This document shows, piece after piece, positions 35,607 through 44,394 of a stretch of DNA of 64,000 nt. Made by a program: the position numbers and the translations under genes. This DNA is from JACCTU01 sp963809175 (GTDB taxonomy: Bacteria; Actinomycetota; Thermoleophilia; Gaiellales; Gaiellaceae). Where the stretch lies: positions 682,001 through 746,000 of the forward strand of contig CAWEIK010000001.1 in assembly GCA_963809175.1 (NCBI GenBank), written 5' to 3'. The notes beneath the pieces are model-generated. The model had not been told where the DNA came from. It was given only the letters and a program-made list of their open reading frames with translations, and did not search any database. Numbering within the stretch: the stretch's first letter is position 1; every line of letters begins with the position of its first letter.

Positions 35607-37658
35607 GTGAAGCTCCTCGCCGCCATCGTCGTCGCTCTCGCCTTCCCCGCCGTTGCGCTGGCGGAGGACGCGCGGCTCGTGACGCAGGAGGTGCCGCTCG
35701 GCGGCGACGCACGCACGCTCGCGAGCGCGCGTCCGCCGGTGTTCGACCTCGTCGGCCTGCACTGGCGCGGCGCCGGCGACGTGCTCTTCCGAACGCGCTC
35801 GGTCGGCGGTCGTTGGACCGCGTGGCGACCGGCACAGCCGGAGCCGTTCGACGTACCGGATGCGGGCACGCCCGAGGGACGCTCCGCACTCGAGTGGAGG
35901 CTCGGCAACCCGTACTGGGTCGGTCCCTCGAACGCGATCCAGTACCGGCTTCGCGGCCGGGTGACGCGTTTGCGCGCGCACTTCGTCCAGAGCGCGGTTC
36001 GCTCGGTGCCCGCGCGCACGCTTTCGATCGCCGGCTCTCCGGCGTTGATTCCCCGTGCGAGCTGGCGCGCGAACGAGGAGATCCGGCGGGCCGGCCCGAT
36101 GTTCTCGCAGTCGCTCAGGTTCGCGGTGGTGCACCACACCGCGGGCGCGAATGCGTACACGGCGGCGCAGTCTGCGGCGATCGTTCGGGCGATCCAGGTG
36201 TACCACGTGAAGGGAAACGGCTGGAACGACCTCGGCTACAACTTCCTCGTCGACAAGTACGGGCAAGTGTTCGAGGGTCGCTACGGCGGCGTCGAGCGCA
36301 ACGTCGTCGGCGCGCATGCGGAAGGGTTCAACACCGGTTCCGTCGGCATCTCGCTGCTCGGCGACTACGGGAACACGAGGCCGACCGCGAAGGCGCTCGA
36401 CGCGATCGCGGCGTTGCTCGCGTGGCGGCTGGACGTCGCGCACGTCGACCCGCTCTCCCGGCTCTCGTGGATCTCCGGCGGCAATGCGCGCTTTCCGTCG
36501 GGCACGCCGGTCCCGCTCGCCGCGGTCTCCGCCCACCGCGACACCGGTCCGACGTCGTGCCCCGGGAACGCGCTGTACGCGCAACTGCCGGCGCTCGCGC
36601 GCAAGGCGGCGGCGATCGGGTTGCCCAAGCTCTACGACCCGCTCGTCAGCGGCAGCGCAGGCGGGCTCGTCCGCTTCACGGCGCGGCTCTCCTCGGCGCG
36701 GCCCTGGACGGTGCGCGTGACCGACGCCCTCGGGGCGACCGTCGCCTCCGGCACCGGCACCGGAGCGAACGTCGACTGGACGTGGGACGCGACGTTCGCC
36801 GCGCCGGCCGGCTACACGTACGCGATCGAGGCGGGCGCTGACGTGCGCCCCGCGATCGGCACGATCGGCCAGGTGACGACGGCGCTGACGATGACGAGCG
36901 CGCAGGCGAAGCCCGCGACCTTCACCCCGAACGGCGACAGTCAGGCCGACTCGACGGTGATCAGCTACACGGTCAGCCTCGCGTCGCTGGTGACCGCGAC
37001 GCTTCGCGACGCGTCGGGGGCGACGCTGGCGACGCTGTTCGCGGAGCAGAAGAAGGCGGGTCGGCAGTCGTTCAGGTTCACGGCGACCGGCGTCCCGGAC
37101 GGCCGGTACTCGGTCGTGCTGAACGCGAGATCGCCGAGCGGCCGCGAGGCGAACGCGGTCGTGCCGATCGTGGTCGACCGAACGCTCGCGGCGTTCGCGG
37201 TCTCGCCGGCCGTCTACTCGCCGAACGGCGACAAGCGGCTCGACCAGCTCGCGTTCACCTTCGTGCTCACGGCCCCCGCGCACGTGAAGCTCGCGCTCGC
37301 CGGCGGCGACACCGTGTACGAGGGCGACCTTCCGGCGGGGCCGCAGGACGTCCGCTGGGACGGTCGCCTGCGCGACGGGAAGCACGCCGCAGTCCTCCAG
37401 GCGACGGGGCCGTTCGGCACCCGCTCGCAGACGGTCAGGTTCGCGGCGGACACGAAGAAGCCGGTGTTCGTGTTGCTCTCGAAGGCCCAGCTCCGGTTCT
37501 CGGTGAGCGAGCAGGTGACCGTGACGGGGACGATCGGCGGCGTCAAGGTCAGATCCGTAGTCGGGCCGGGGCGCTTCTCACTCTCGGGCGGTCGGGGCCC
37601 GATCGCCGTCACCGCCTGGGACGCGGCCGGCAACCGCACGACGATCCGTCAGCGGTAG
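35607..37658 (+). CDS. Secreted N-acetylmuramoyl-L-alanine amidase with FlgD-like C-terminal repeats
   Basis: Exported cell-wall hydrolase of 683 residues. Seen: signal peptide (KLLAAIVVALAFPAVALAED), an N-terminal beta-rich region, PGRP/amidase-2 domain (about 145-330) with zinc-ligand histidines in FAVVHHTAG and VSAHRDTGPTSCPG, and DLGYNFLVDKYGQVFEGRYG. The C-terminal half has Ig-like FlgD-type repeats, marked by FTPNGDSQADS and YSPNGDKRLDQ. The repeats may attach the enzyme to the surface. GTG at 35607 is chosen because it starts the signal peptide. Ends 10 bp inside the convergent birA. Confidence 0.9.
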   Translation: MKLLAAIVVALAFPAVALAEDARLVTQEVPLGGDARTLASARPPVFDLVGLHWRGAGDVLFRTRSVGGRWTAWRPAQPEPFDVPDAGTPEGRSALEWRLGNPYWVGPSNAIQYRLRGRVTRLRAHFVQSAVRSVPARTLSIAGSPALIPRASWRANEEIRRAGPMFSQSLRFAVVHHTAGANAYTAAQSAAIVRAIQVYHVKGNGWNDLGYNFLVDKYGQVFEGRYGGVERNVVGAHAEGFNTGSVGISLLGDYGNTRPTAKALDAIAALLAWRLDVAHVDPLSRLSWISGGNARFPSGTPVPLAAVSAHRDTGPTSCPGNALYAQLPALARKAAAIGLPKLYDPLVSGSAGGLVRFTARLSSARPWTVRVTDALGATVASGTGTGANVDWTWDATFAAPAGYTYAIEAGADVRPAIGTIGQVTTALTMTSAQAKPATFTPNGDSQADSTVISYTVSLASLVTATLRDASGATLATLFAEQKKAGRQSFRFTATGVPDGRYSVVLNARSPSGREANAVVPIVVDRTLAAFAVSPAVYSPNGDKRLDQLAFTFVLTAPAHVKLALAGGDTVYEGDLPAGPQDVRWDGRLRDGKHAAVLQATGPFGTRSQTVRFAADTKKPVFVLLSKAQLRFSVSEQVTVTGTIGGVKVRSVVGPGRFSLSGGRGPIAVTAWDAAGNRTTIRQR

Positions 37659-38230
37659 CCGCCGACCCACGCGTCGTGCTCGCGCTCGAGGTGGTCGAGC
37701 ACGGCTGCGAGCAGCTCCGCCCGCGGGATGCGCCGGCCCGTCTCGAGCAGCAGCGAGGTCGCTGGGTGCTGCGCGCGCTGCGGCAGCTCGTCCTCCGTCT
37801 GGAGCACGTTGATGCCGAACCCGAGCACGACCCGCCCTTCGCGGGCCTCGGCCAGGATCCCCGCGACCTTGCGACCGTCGATCAGCACGTCGTTCGGCCA
37901 CTTCACCTCGGGGACGACCTCGGCCACGTCCGTAAGCGCCTGGGCGACCGCCCGGCCCGCGACGAGCGAGAGCTCGGCGAGCTTCTCGGTCGGCACGCGA
38001 GGGTGCAGCGCGATCGACGCGAGCACGCTCGAGCCCGGCGGTGCGACCCAGTCGCGGCCGAGCCTGCCCCGCCCAGCCGTCTGCTCGTCCGCAGCGGCGA
38101 GGGCCCCCTCGGGCGCGTCGTCCGCGAGCAGGCGCTGGGTCGACTCGCAGCGCTCGACGTAGGTGTAGGGCCTGCCGAAGCGGCCCCGGAGGAGCGGGAG
38201 CAGGGTCTCGGGGTCGAGCGAATCGTCCAT
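37649..38230 (-). CDS. birA: Biotin--[acetyl-CoA-carboxylase] ligase
   Basis: Attaches biotin to carboxyl-carrier proteins. Seen: 193 residues, catalytic domain only: CESTQRLL, the biotinyl-AMP loop GRGRLGRDW, VKWPNDVLIDGRKVAGIL and VVLGFGINV. No N-terminal HTH, so it is not the repressor type. ATG at 38230. Its product serves the acetyl-CoA carboxylase whose AccA and AccD are encoded about 9 kb away. The gap to the divergent sigma gene is 18 bp. Confidence 0.92.
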   Translation of the reverse strand: MDDSLDPETLLPLLRGRFGRPYTYVERCESTQRLLADDAPEGALAAADEQTAGRGRLGRDWVAPPGSSVLASIALHPRVPTEKLAELSLVAGRAVAQALTDVAEVVPEVKWPNDVLIDGRKVAGILAEAREGRVVLGFGINVLQTEDELPQRAQHPATSLLLETGRRIPRAELLAAVLDHLEREHDAWVGGYR

Positions 38231-38236
38231 CAGTCG

Positions 38237-38242
38237 TAGAGT
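38237..38242 (+). promoter_or_regulatory. Candidate -10 hexamer TAGAGT for the sigma-fab operon
   Basis: TANNNT hexamer exactly 6 nt before GTG 38249. This spacing supports 38249, rather than 38243, as the start of the sigma gene. Confidence 0.5.
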
Positions 38243-38248
38243 GTGGAG

Positions 38249-38833
38249 GTGCAACCACTGCGCCCGAAGGGCCGTCCAATCAGGCAACCCCTGCGGGCGA
38301 GCACGTCGCTCGCCTACGAGAGGCTGAGCGACCCCATCTTGGTCAAACGCGCGAAGGACGGCGACCGGCAGGCGCTCGAGGCCCTGTGCGCCCGCCACCA
38401 GCCGGCAGTCGAGAAGATCGCGCGGCGGATCCTTCGCGACCCCGAGGACGCTCGCGACGCAGCCCAGGAGTCGCTCGCGAAGGTCTGCACGCGGATTCGG
38501 CAGTTCCGCGGGGAGTCGCAGTTCACGACGTGGCTGCACCGGCTCGTCGTGAACACGTGCCGCGACGCGCTCGCGCGCCGGCGCTCCTGGGACGAGCTCC
38601 CGGACGACCTCACCGCGGCCCCCGCCGGCGACGTGGGGGACCGCGACGAGCTCCGGACGTGTCTGCTCGAGCTTCCGCCCGCCCAGGCGCGCGTCGTCGT
38701 CCTGAAGGACGCGCTCGGCTACTCGTTCGAGGAGATCTCGGCTGCGAGCGGGATGCCGGTCGGCACGGCGAAGTGCTACGCACACCGGGCGCGGAACAGC
38801 CTGCGCGAGCGGCTCGAGGAGCGCGTGGCGTGA
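38249..38833 (+). CDS. ECF-type RNA polymerase sigma factor, first gene of the fab operon
   Basis: Group 4 sigma factor, 194 residues. Seen: sigma-2 region with LVKRAKDGDRQALEALCARH, the -10 recognition helix DARDAAQESLAKVCTRIRQF and TTWLHRLVVNTCRDALARRR. Sigma-4 has PPAQARVVVLKDALGYSFEE and ISAASGMPVGTAKCYAHRAR. GTG at 38249 is preferred for its leaderless spacing to TAGAGT; GTG at 38243 is in frame and adds two residues. It overlaps fabZ by 4 nt (GTGA), tying it to fatty acid synthesis. No anti-sigma gene is adjacent. Confidence 0.88.
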   Translation: MQPLRPKGRPIRQPLRASTSLAYERLSDPILVKRAKDGDRQALEALCARHQPAVEKIARRILRDPEDARDAAQESLAKVCTRIRQFRGESQFTTWLHRLVVNTCRDALARRRSWDELPDDLTAAPAGDVGDRDELRTCLLELPPAQARVVVLKDALGYSFEEISAASGMPVGTAKCYAHRARNSLRERLEERVA

Positions 38834-39258
38834 ACGCGCCGTTCGGCAAGGCGCAGATCGAGGAGATCCTGCCCCACCGCGATCCCTTTCTCCTCCTCGA
38901 CGAGGTGCTGGAGCTCGAGCCCGGCTCGCGGGTGGTCGCGCGGAAGGTCGTCACCGACGAGGACTGCGCCGGGCACTTCCCCGGCAACCCGATCATGCCG
39001 GGCGTGAAGATGGTCGAGGCGCTCGCCCAGGCCGGTGCGGTCGCCGTGCTCGTGCAGGAGGAGAACCGCGGCAAGCTGGCGCTCTTCGCGGGGATCGACG
39101 ACGTGCGCTTCAAGCGGGTCGTCCGCCCCGGCGAGGAGCTGACCCTCGAGTGCCTGCTCGAGCAGGTGCGCGGCCCGATCGGCCGCGGCAAGGCCAAGGC
39201 GACCGTCAACGGCGAGCTCGCCGTTCGCGGGACGCTGACGTTCGCGGTGGAGCAATGA
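38830..39258 (+). CDS. fabZ: (3R)-hydroxyacyl-[ACP] dehydratase FabZ
   Basis: Hot-dog-fold dehydratase of type II fatty acid synthesis, 142 residues. Seen: ILPHRDPFLLLDEV, the catalytic His in CAGHFPGNPIMPGVKMVEAL with the Glu of MVEALAQAG, and the late FKRVVRPGEEL. GTG at 38830 overlaps the sigma gene; its stop overlaps fabH (ATGA). Confidence 0.95.
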   Translation: MNAPFGKAQIEEILPHRDPFLLLDEVLELEPGSRVVARKVVTDEDCAGHFPGNPIMPGVKMVEALAQAGAVAVLVQEENRGKLALFAGIDDVRFKRVVRPGEELTLECLLEQVRGPIGRGKAKATVNGELAVRGTLTFAVEQ

Positions 39259-40250
39259 TCGGCAAGGCGAACGGCGCGCGGATCGGGATCACGGGCCTCG
39301 GTGTGAACGTGCCGGCCAAGGTCGTGACGAACGACGATCTCCGAGAGTTCGTCGACACCTCCGACGAGTGGATCATCGAGCGCACCGGCATTCGCGAGCG
39401 CCGGTTCGCGACGCAGGACGAAGCGCTGACCGACATCGCGCGGCCGGCGTGCCTCCAGGCGCTTGCTGCCGCCGGCGTCGAGGCTTCGTCGATCGACCTC
39501 GTGCTCTGCGCGACGGTGACGCCGGACATGTTGTTCCCGACGTCGTCGGCGCTCCTCGCCGACCAGCTCGGCATGCCGGACGCAGCGGCGTACGACCTGC
39601 TCGCCGGCTGCACCGGCTTCGTCTACGCGATCGCGCAGGCCTACGGGATGCTCGCGTCCGGGCTGTCCCGGCGCGCGCTCGTGGTCGGCGGCGACGTTCT
39701 TTCCAAGATTCTCGACTTCGACGATCGCTCGACGCTCGTGCTCTTCGGCGACGGTGCCGGCGCCGTCGTGATGGAGCCGGTGGAGAAGGGCGGGTTCCTC
39801 GGCTTCGAGCTCGGCGCCGACGGCGGGGGCGGCGAGGCACTCTGGCTCCCGGGCAGCGGCTCGCGGCACTTCGAGGATCCCGAGTCGTTCGTGAAGATGA
39901 ACGGCCGCGAGGTCTACAAGTTCGCGACGCGCGTGCTCGTCTCGTCCGCGCAGAAGCTGCTCGACGAGGTCGGGATGACGGTCGACGACGTCGACGTCTA
40001 CGTGCCGCACCAGGCGAACATCCGGATCATCGACCACGCGGCGAAGAAGCTCGGCTTCCCTCCGGAAAAGGTCGTGGTGAACGTGCAGAAGTACGGGAAC
40101 ACGTCGTCGGGGTCGATTCCGCTGGCGCTCGCCGACGCCGCGAAAGACGGAAGGTTGAAGCCGGGGGCGAAGGTGCTGATGACGGGAATGGGTGCCGGCC
40201 TCACGTGGGGCTCCGGCCTGATCGAATGGACAGAGGAGATGGCTGCATGA
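39255..40250 (+). CDS. fabH: 3-oxoacyl-[ACP] synthase III FabH
   Basis: Starts chain elongation by condensing acyl-CoA with malonyl-ACP, 331 residues. Seen: DEWIIERTGIRERRF, catalytic Cys in LLAGCTGFVYA, His in VPHQANIRI and Asn in YGNTSSGSIPLAL, the complete Cys-His-Asn triad. ATG at 39255 overlaps fabZ; the stop overlaps fabD. Confidence 0.97.
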   Translation: MIGKANGARIGITGLGVNVPAKVVTNDDLREFVDTSDEWIIERTGIRERRFATQDEALTDIARPACLQALAAAGVEASSIDLVLCATVTPDMLFPTSSALLADQLGMPDAAAYDLLAGCTGFVYAIAQAYGMLASGLSRRALVVGGDVLSKILDFDDRSTLVLFGDGAGAVVMEPVEKGGFLGFELGADGGGGEALWLPGSGSRHFEDPESFVKMNGREVYKFATRVLVSSAQKLLDEVGMTVDDVDVYVPHQANIRIIDHAAKKLGFPPEKVVVNVQKYGNTSSGSIPLALADAAKDGRLKPGAKVLMTGMGAGLTWGSGLIEWTEEMAA

Positions 40251-41170
40251 GCAAGGTCGCGTTCATGTTTCCGGGCCAGGGCTCGTTCGAGGCGGGGATG
40301 GGCCGCGACGTCGCGCTCGCTGTCCCCGAGGCCATGGCGGTCTTCGACGCCGGCAGCGCCGCGTCCGGGCTCGACCTGAAGCAGCTCTGCTTCGAAGGGA
40401 CCGCGGAGCAGCTCGTCGAGACCGAGCTGCAGCAGCCCGCGCTCGTCGCGACGTCGCTCGCCCTGAACGCCGCGCTTCGCGCACGCGGGATCAGCCCCGA
40501 CTTCGTCGTGGGCCACTCGGTCGGCGAGTTCGCGGCGCTCTCCGCCGCCGAGTCGTTCTCGCCGGCGCAGGCGATCGCGCTCGTCCGCGAGCGTGGGCTC
40601 GCGATGGCGGCGGCGGCGCGGGAGAGCCCCGGCTCGATGGCGGCGATCCTCGGACTCGCCGACGAGGTCGTGGAGTCGCTCTGCCGGAAGATCGTCGGCG
40701 TGTGGCCTGCGAACTACAACTGCCCGGGGCAGATCGTCATCTCGGGCGAGGACCGCGCGGTCGGGGAGTGCTGCGTGGAGGCTGAGCGAGAGGGCGCGAA
40801 GCGCGCGATCAAGCTCCGCGTCTCCGGCGCGTTCCACTCGCCGCTCGTGGCTCGCGCGGCCGACCGCCTGCGGCCGGCGATCGAGAAGATCGACTTCGCC
40901 GCGCCGAAGGCGGCGTTCATGTCGACGGTCACCGCAAAGGTCGAGGACGTGCAGCGCTACCGCACGCTCCTCGTCGACCAGCTCACGGCGCCCGTCAAGT
41001 TCACGCAGGCGGCGCGCGCGCTGATCGGCAGCGGGGTCACGGTCTTCGTCGAGGTGGGGCCGGGCAACGTCCTCAGCGGTTTACTGAAGAGGATCGACAG
41101 ATCGGTCAAGACCTTCTCGGTGAACGACCTGAAAGCGCTCGACGAAGTCACCGAAGCGCTGCGTGCCTGA
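40247..41170 (+). CDS. fabD: Malonyl-CoA-[ACP] transacylase FabD
   Basis: Loads malonate onto acyl carrier protein, 307 residues. Seen: FMFPGQGSFEAGMG, nucleophile Ser in GHSVGEFAALSAA, the loop ESPGSMAAILGL, catalytic His in GAFHSPLVARAA, and VEVGPGNVLSGLLKR. ATG at 40247 overlaps fabH by 4 nt and the stop runs 8 nt into fabG. Confidence 0.96.
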   Translation: MSKVAFMFPGQGSFEAGMGRDVALAVPEAMAVFDAGSAASGLDLKQLCFEGTAEQLVETELQQPALVATSLALNAALRARGISPDFVVGHSVGEFAALSAAESFSPAQAIALVRERGLAMAAAARESPGSMAAILGLADEVVESLCRKIVGVWPANYNCPGQIVISGEDRAVGECCVEAEREGAKRAIKLRVSGAFHSPLVARAADRLRPAIEKIDFAAPKAAFMSTVTAKVEDVQRYRTLLVDQLTAPVKFTQAARALIGSGVTVFVEVGPGNVLSGLLKRIDRSVKTFSVNDLKALDEVTEALRA

Positions 41171-41891
41171 GTTCGCCTCCCTCGAGGGAAAAACGGCTCT
41201 CGTCACCGGCGGCTCTCGCGGGATCGGCGCCGCGGTCGCCCGCGAGCTCGCCGGCGCGGGCGCGACGGTCGTCGTCGGCTATCGGTCGGGCGCGGAGGAG
41301 GCGGAGGCGATCGCCTCGGAGATCGGCGGTCGTGCGGTGCAGGCAGACGTCTCGAACGCCGACGAGGCGAAGCGCCTGGTCGAGGAGTCCGGCGACCTCG
41401 ACGTGCTCGTGAACAACGCCGGGATCACCCGCGACGGCGTGCTCGCGCGGATGAGCGACGACGACTGGCGCTCGGTGCTCGAGACCAATCTCAGCTCGGT
41501 CTTCTACACCTGCCGCGCCGTCTCGCGCGGGATGATGAAACGGCGCGGCGGCTCGATCGTCAACCTCTCGTCGATCGTCGGCCTGCACGGCAACTGGGGC
41601 CAGTCGAACTACGCCGCGTCGAAGGGCGGCATCGTCGCCTTCACGAAGTCCCTCGCGCAGGAGCTCGGCTCCCGGGGCGTTCGCGCGAACGTCGTCGCGC
41701 CCGGCTACATCAAGACCCAGCTCACGGACGCGATCCCCGAGGAGGCCCAGCAGCAGATGCTCGGGCTGACACCGCTCGGCCGCTTCGGTGAGCCGGAGGA
41801 CGTGGCCCGCGCGGTACGGTTCCTGAGCTCCGACGACGCCTCGTTCATCACGGGCGAGGTCGTGGTCGTCGGCGGCGGATTGGGCATGTGA
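41163..41891 (+). CDS. fabG: 3-oxoacyl-[ACP] reductase FabG
   Basis: NADPH-dependent short-chain dehydrogenase, 242 residues. Seen: nucleotide motif TGGSRGIGAA, NNAG in VLVNNAGITRDG, catalytic Ser-Tyr-Lys in NLSSIVG and NYAASKGG, then PGYIKTQLTD. GTG at 41163 overlaps fabD. No acpP lies between fabG and fabF, where many bacteria carry it. Confidence 0.95.
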   Translation: MPEFASLEGKTALVTGGSRGIGAAVARELAGAGATVVVGYRSGAEEAEAIASEIGGRAVQADVSNADEAKRLVEESGDLDVLVNNAGITRDGVLARMSDDDWRSVLETNLSSVFYTCRAVSRGMMKRRGGSIVNLSSIVGLHGNWGQSNYAASKGGIVAFTKSLAQELGSRGVRANVVAPGYIKTQLTDAIPEEAQQQMLGLTPLGRFGEPEDVARAVRFLSSDDASFITGEVVVVGGGLGM

Positions 41892-43147
41892 TGAACACGA
41901 ACGGACGACGGAGAGTCGTGATCACGGGGCTGGGGGCGGTGACCCCGCTCGCCAACGACGTGGAGACGTCGTGGTCACGCCTGCTCGCGGGTGAGTCCGG
42001 CGCCGGGCCGATCACGCAGTTCGACCACACGGACTACCCGGTGCACTTCGCGTGCGAGCTGAAGGAGTTCGACCCGACGGAGTGGATCGACCGCAAGGCC
42101 GCTCGCAGGATGGACCGGTTCGCACAGATGATCCTCGCCGCCGCGCGACAGGCCGAGTCGGACTCGGGGATCGACATTGCGAAGGAGCCGGACCGCGTCG
42201 GCGCCTCGATCGCGACGGGGATCGGCGGGCTTCGCTCGTTCCAGGACTGCTACGACGTTCTGAAGGAGCGCGGCCCCGACCGGGTCTCGCCGTTTTCGAT
42301 CCCGTCGATCATCCCGAACATGGGAGCGGGTTGGGTCTCGATCGAGCTCGGCACCAAGGGACCGCTGATGTCGGAGTGCACCGCCTGTGCCGCTTCGAAC
42401 ATGGCGATCGGCGACGCGCTCGACGCGATTCGCATTGGTCGGGTCGACACGATGATCGCCGGCGGCACCGAGGCGCCGGTCACGGCGGTCGGGATCGCAG
42501 GGTTCGACTCGATGCGTGCGCTGTCGCGCAGGAACGACGACCCGGCGAAGGCCTCGCGGCCATTCGACCAGGCGCGCGACGGGCTCGTGATGGGGGAAGC
42601 GGGCGCGGTGCTCGTGCTCGAGGAGCTCGAACACGCGCAGGCACGCGGCGCGAAGATCTACGCAGAGCTCGTGGGCTACGGCGTCTCGTCCGACGCGGCG
42701 CACATGACGGAGCCCGATCCGACCGGCGAGAACCCGGCGCGCGCGATGACGATGGCGTTCGCCGACGCGGGCGTCGACCCGAGCGAGATCGGCTACGTGA
42801 ACGCGCACGCGACGTCGACGCCGCTCGGCGACTCGAGCGAGACGCGCGTCCTGAAGCTCGCACTCGGCGAGGAGAACGCGCGCAACACGCCGATCTCGTC
42901 GACGAAGGGGTCGACGGGACATTGCTTCGGCGCTGCCGGTGCGATCGAAGCGGTCTTCACGGTGCTCGCCGTGCGCGACCGGAAGCTCCCGCCGACGATC
43001 AACTACGACGAGCCCGACCCGAACTGTGATCTCGATTACATCCCGAACGAGGCCCGTGACGCCCCGGACATCGACGTCGCGTGCTCCAACTCGTTCGGCT
43101 TCGGCGGCCACAACGCGTGCATCGTGGTTCGCCGTTTCGCGGACTGA
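41888..43147 (+). CDS. fabF: 3-oxoacyl-[ACP] synthase II FabF
   Basis: Elongating ketosynthase, 419 residues. Seen: RRVVITGLGAVTPLANDV, catalytic Cys in ECTACAASNMAIGDAL, His in NAHATSTPLGDSSE and STKGSTGHCFGAAGA, and the glycine-rich end NSFGFGGHNACIV: a complete Cys-His-His triad. GTG at 41888 overlaps the fabG stop (GTGA); the following ATG (41891) is an equally possible start. Confidence 0.96.
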   Translation: MMNTNGRRRVVITGLGAVTPLANDVETSWSRLLAGESGAGPITQFDHTDYPVHFACELKEFDPTEWIDRKAARRMDRFAQMILAAARQAESDSGIDIAKEPDRVGASIATGIGGLRSFQDCYDVLKERGPDRVSPFSIPSIIPNMGAGWVSIELGTKGPLMSECTACAASNMAIGDALDAIRIGRVDTMIAGGTEAPVTAVGIAGFDSMRALSRRNDDPAKASRPFDQARDGLVMGEAGAVLVLEELEHAQARGAKIYAELVGYGVSSDAAHMTEPDPTGENPARAMTMAFADAGVDPSEIGYVNAHATSTPLGDSSETRVLKLALGEENARNTPISSTKGSTGHCFGAAGAIEAVFTVLAVRDRKLPPTINYDEPDPNCDLDYIPNEARDAPDIDVACSNSFGFGGHNACIVVRRFAD

Positions 43148-43165
43148 GCGCGCCGACTCGGTCGG

Positions 43166-43171
43166 TACCGT
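43166..43171 (+). promoter_or_regulatory. Candidate -10 hexamer TACCGT for the YgjP-like gene
   Basis: TANNNT hexamer 7 nt before GTG 43179, in the 31-bp gap after fabF. Suggests a new leaderless transcript starting after the fab operon. Confidence 0.4.
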
Positions 43172-43178
43172 CGCGCTG

Positions 43179-43769
43179 GTGCGGATCGTGGACGTCGGAG
43201 GTCGGCTCGTCGAGGTGCAGGTGCGCGAGTCGCCTCGCGCGCGGTTGCTGCGGACGGTCTGGCGGCCGGGAGAGCCGGCGGAGCTCGTCGTGCCCGTCGG
43301 CACGAGCAACCGTGCGATCGACTCTGCGCTTCGAGCGCACGCTCCGTGGCTCGCACGGCAGCTGGACGCCGAGCAGGTCCGCGTGCTCGACCCGCCGCAG
43401 CTCACGGAACACGAGGGCCGACGGCTCGCGCGCGCGCTCGTGCGGGAGACGATCGCCGTCGAGGAGCCGCGCATCGGCGTCCGCTGCCGGCGGATCGCGA
43501 TCCGCGACACGCGCTCGCGCTTCGGCTCGTGCTCGTCACAGGGCTCGCTCTCGTTCTCGTGGCGGCTGGCGCTCGCTCCACGCCGGATCCTCGACTACGT
43601 CGTCGTGCACGAGCTGTGCCACCTCGTCCATCTCGACCACTCGCGGCGCTTCTGGTCACTCGTCGAGCGCGTGCGCCCGGACTTCCGCGAGCAACGCGAC
43701 TGGCTCGGCGACCACGGCTGGGAGCTCCTTGCGTATCGTCCTCCGCATGACGCGGTGGGCGACGTTTGA
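43179..43769 (+). CDS. YgjP-like metal-dependent hydrolase (DUF45/M48-related)
   Basis: Predicted zinc metallopeptidase-like protein of 196 residues with the signature HELCHLVHLDHSRRFW (about 144-159), preceded by SRFGSCSSQGSLSFSWRLAL, both typical of the YgjP/SprT-like family. No TM or signal. The start GTG 43179 gives an N-terminal beta-rich region (RIVDVGGRLVEVQVRES). The 3' end overlaps the HAD gene by 23 nt. Biological role unknown. Confidence 0.85.
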   Translation: MRIVDVGGRLVEVQVRESPRARLLRTVWRPGEPAELVVPVGTSNRAIDSALRAHAPWLARQLDAEQVRVLDPPQLTEHEGRRLARALVRETIAVEEPRIGVRCRRIAIRDTRSRFGSCSSQGSLSFSWRLALAPRRILDYVVVHELCHLVHLDHSRRFWSLVERVRPDFREQRDWLGDHGWELLAYRPPHDAVGDV

Positions 43770-44394
43770 CTGCTACGGCACGCTGATCGACTGGAACGGC
43801 GGGATCCGCGCGGAGCTCGTACGGCTCTGGCCGGACGAGGACGCCGACGAGTTGCTGCGCCGCTACCACGAGCTCGAGCCCGAAGTCGAGCACGCCGAAC
43901 CGGGGCTCAGCTATCGCGAGGTGATGCGGCGCGTGCTCGCGCGGCTCGGCGAGGTGACGACCGGCGAAGACGACGCGCTCGGCCGCTCGTTGCCGGAGTG
44001 GAAGGCATTCCCCGAGGTACGTGAGGCACTCGAGCGTGCGCGCGGCCGCGGTTGGCGGCTCGCGATTCTCTCCAACACCGACCGCGACTTCATCGAGGCT
44101 TCGAAGGCGACGATCGGCGTCCCCTTCGACGAGACGGTCGTTGCGTCCGAGATCGGCTCGTACAAGCCGGCGCCGAAGCACTGGGAAGAGTTCTCCGCGC
44201 GGACCGGCGCGGACCCTGCGCGGCACGTGCACGTCGCGCAGAGCATGTTCCACGACATCGTCGTGGCCAACGACCTCGGGCTTCAGTCGGTCTGGATCAA
44301 CCGGCTCGGCGAGCGCCACGACACGAAGCCGACGCGTGAGCTCACGGACCTCACGGCTCTCCCGGAGGTGCTCGATGAGCTCGTCGCTCCCTGA
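43747..44394 (+). CDS. HAD-superfamily hydrolase (haloacid dehalogenase type II-like)
   Basis: Soluble phosphatase- or dehalogenase-like enzyme, 215 residues. Seen: motif I nucleophile in TFDCYGTLIDW, motif II SNTDRDF, motif III Lys in GSYKPAPKHW, and VAQSMFHDIVVANDLGL as motif IV. FDCYGTLIDW is characteristic of the type II haloacid dehalogenase subgroup, but the substrate cannot be assigned. It overlaps both neighbours, suggesting one transcript with the YgjP and GNAT genes. Confidence 0.88.
   Translation: MTRWATFDCYGTLIDWNGGIRAELVRLWPDEDADELLRRYHELEPEVEHAEPGLSYREVMRRVLARLGEVTTGEDDALGRSLPEWKAFPEVREALERARGRGWRLAILSNTDRDFIEASKATIGVPFDETVVASEIGSYKPAPKHWEEFSARTGADPARHVHVAQSMFHDIVVANDLGLQSVWINRLGERHDTKPTRELTDLTALPEVLDELVAP

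Noticed and set aside
36190..36230. CCACGTGAAG near 36202 and CACGTGAAG near 37279 as ParB parS half-sites
   Set aside because: They match only part of the 16-bp parS palindrome and lie in coding sequence of the amidase; CACGTG is common in G+C-rich DNA.
33444..37385. A 1313-residue open frame on the minus strand
   Set aside because: Only the last 256 codons (slipin) are real. The rest is antisense to the amidase gene and out of frame with nfeD, with repetitive Arg-rich composition typical of shadow frames in G+C-rich DNA.
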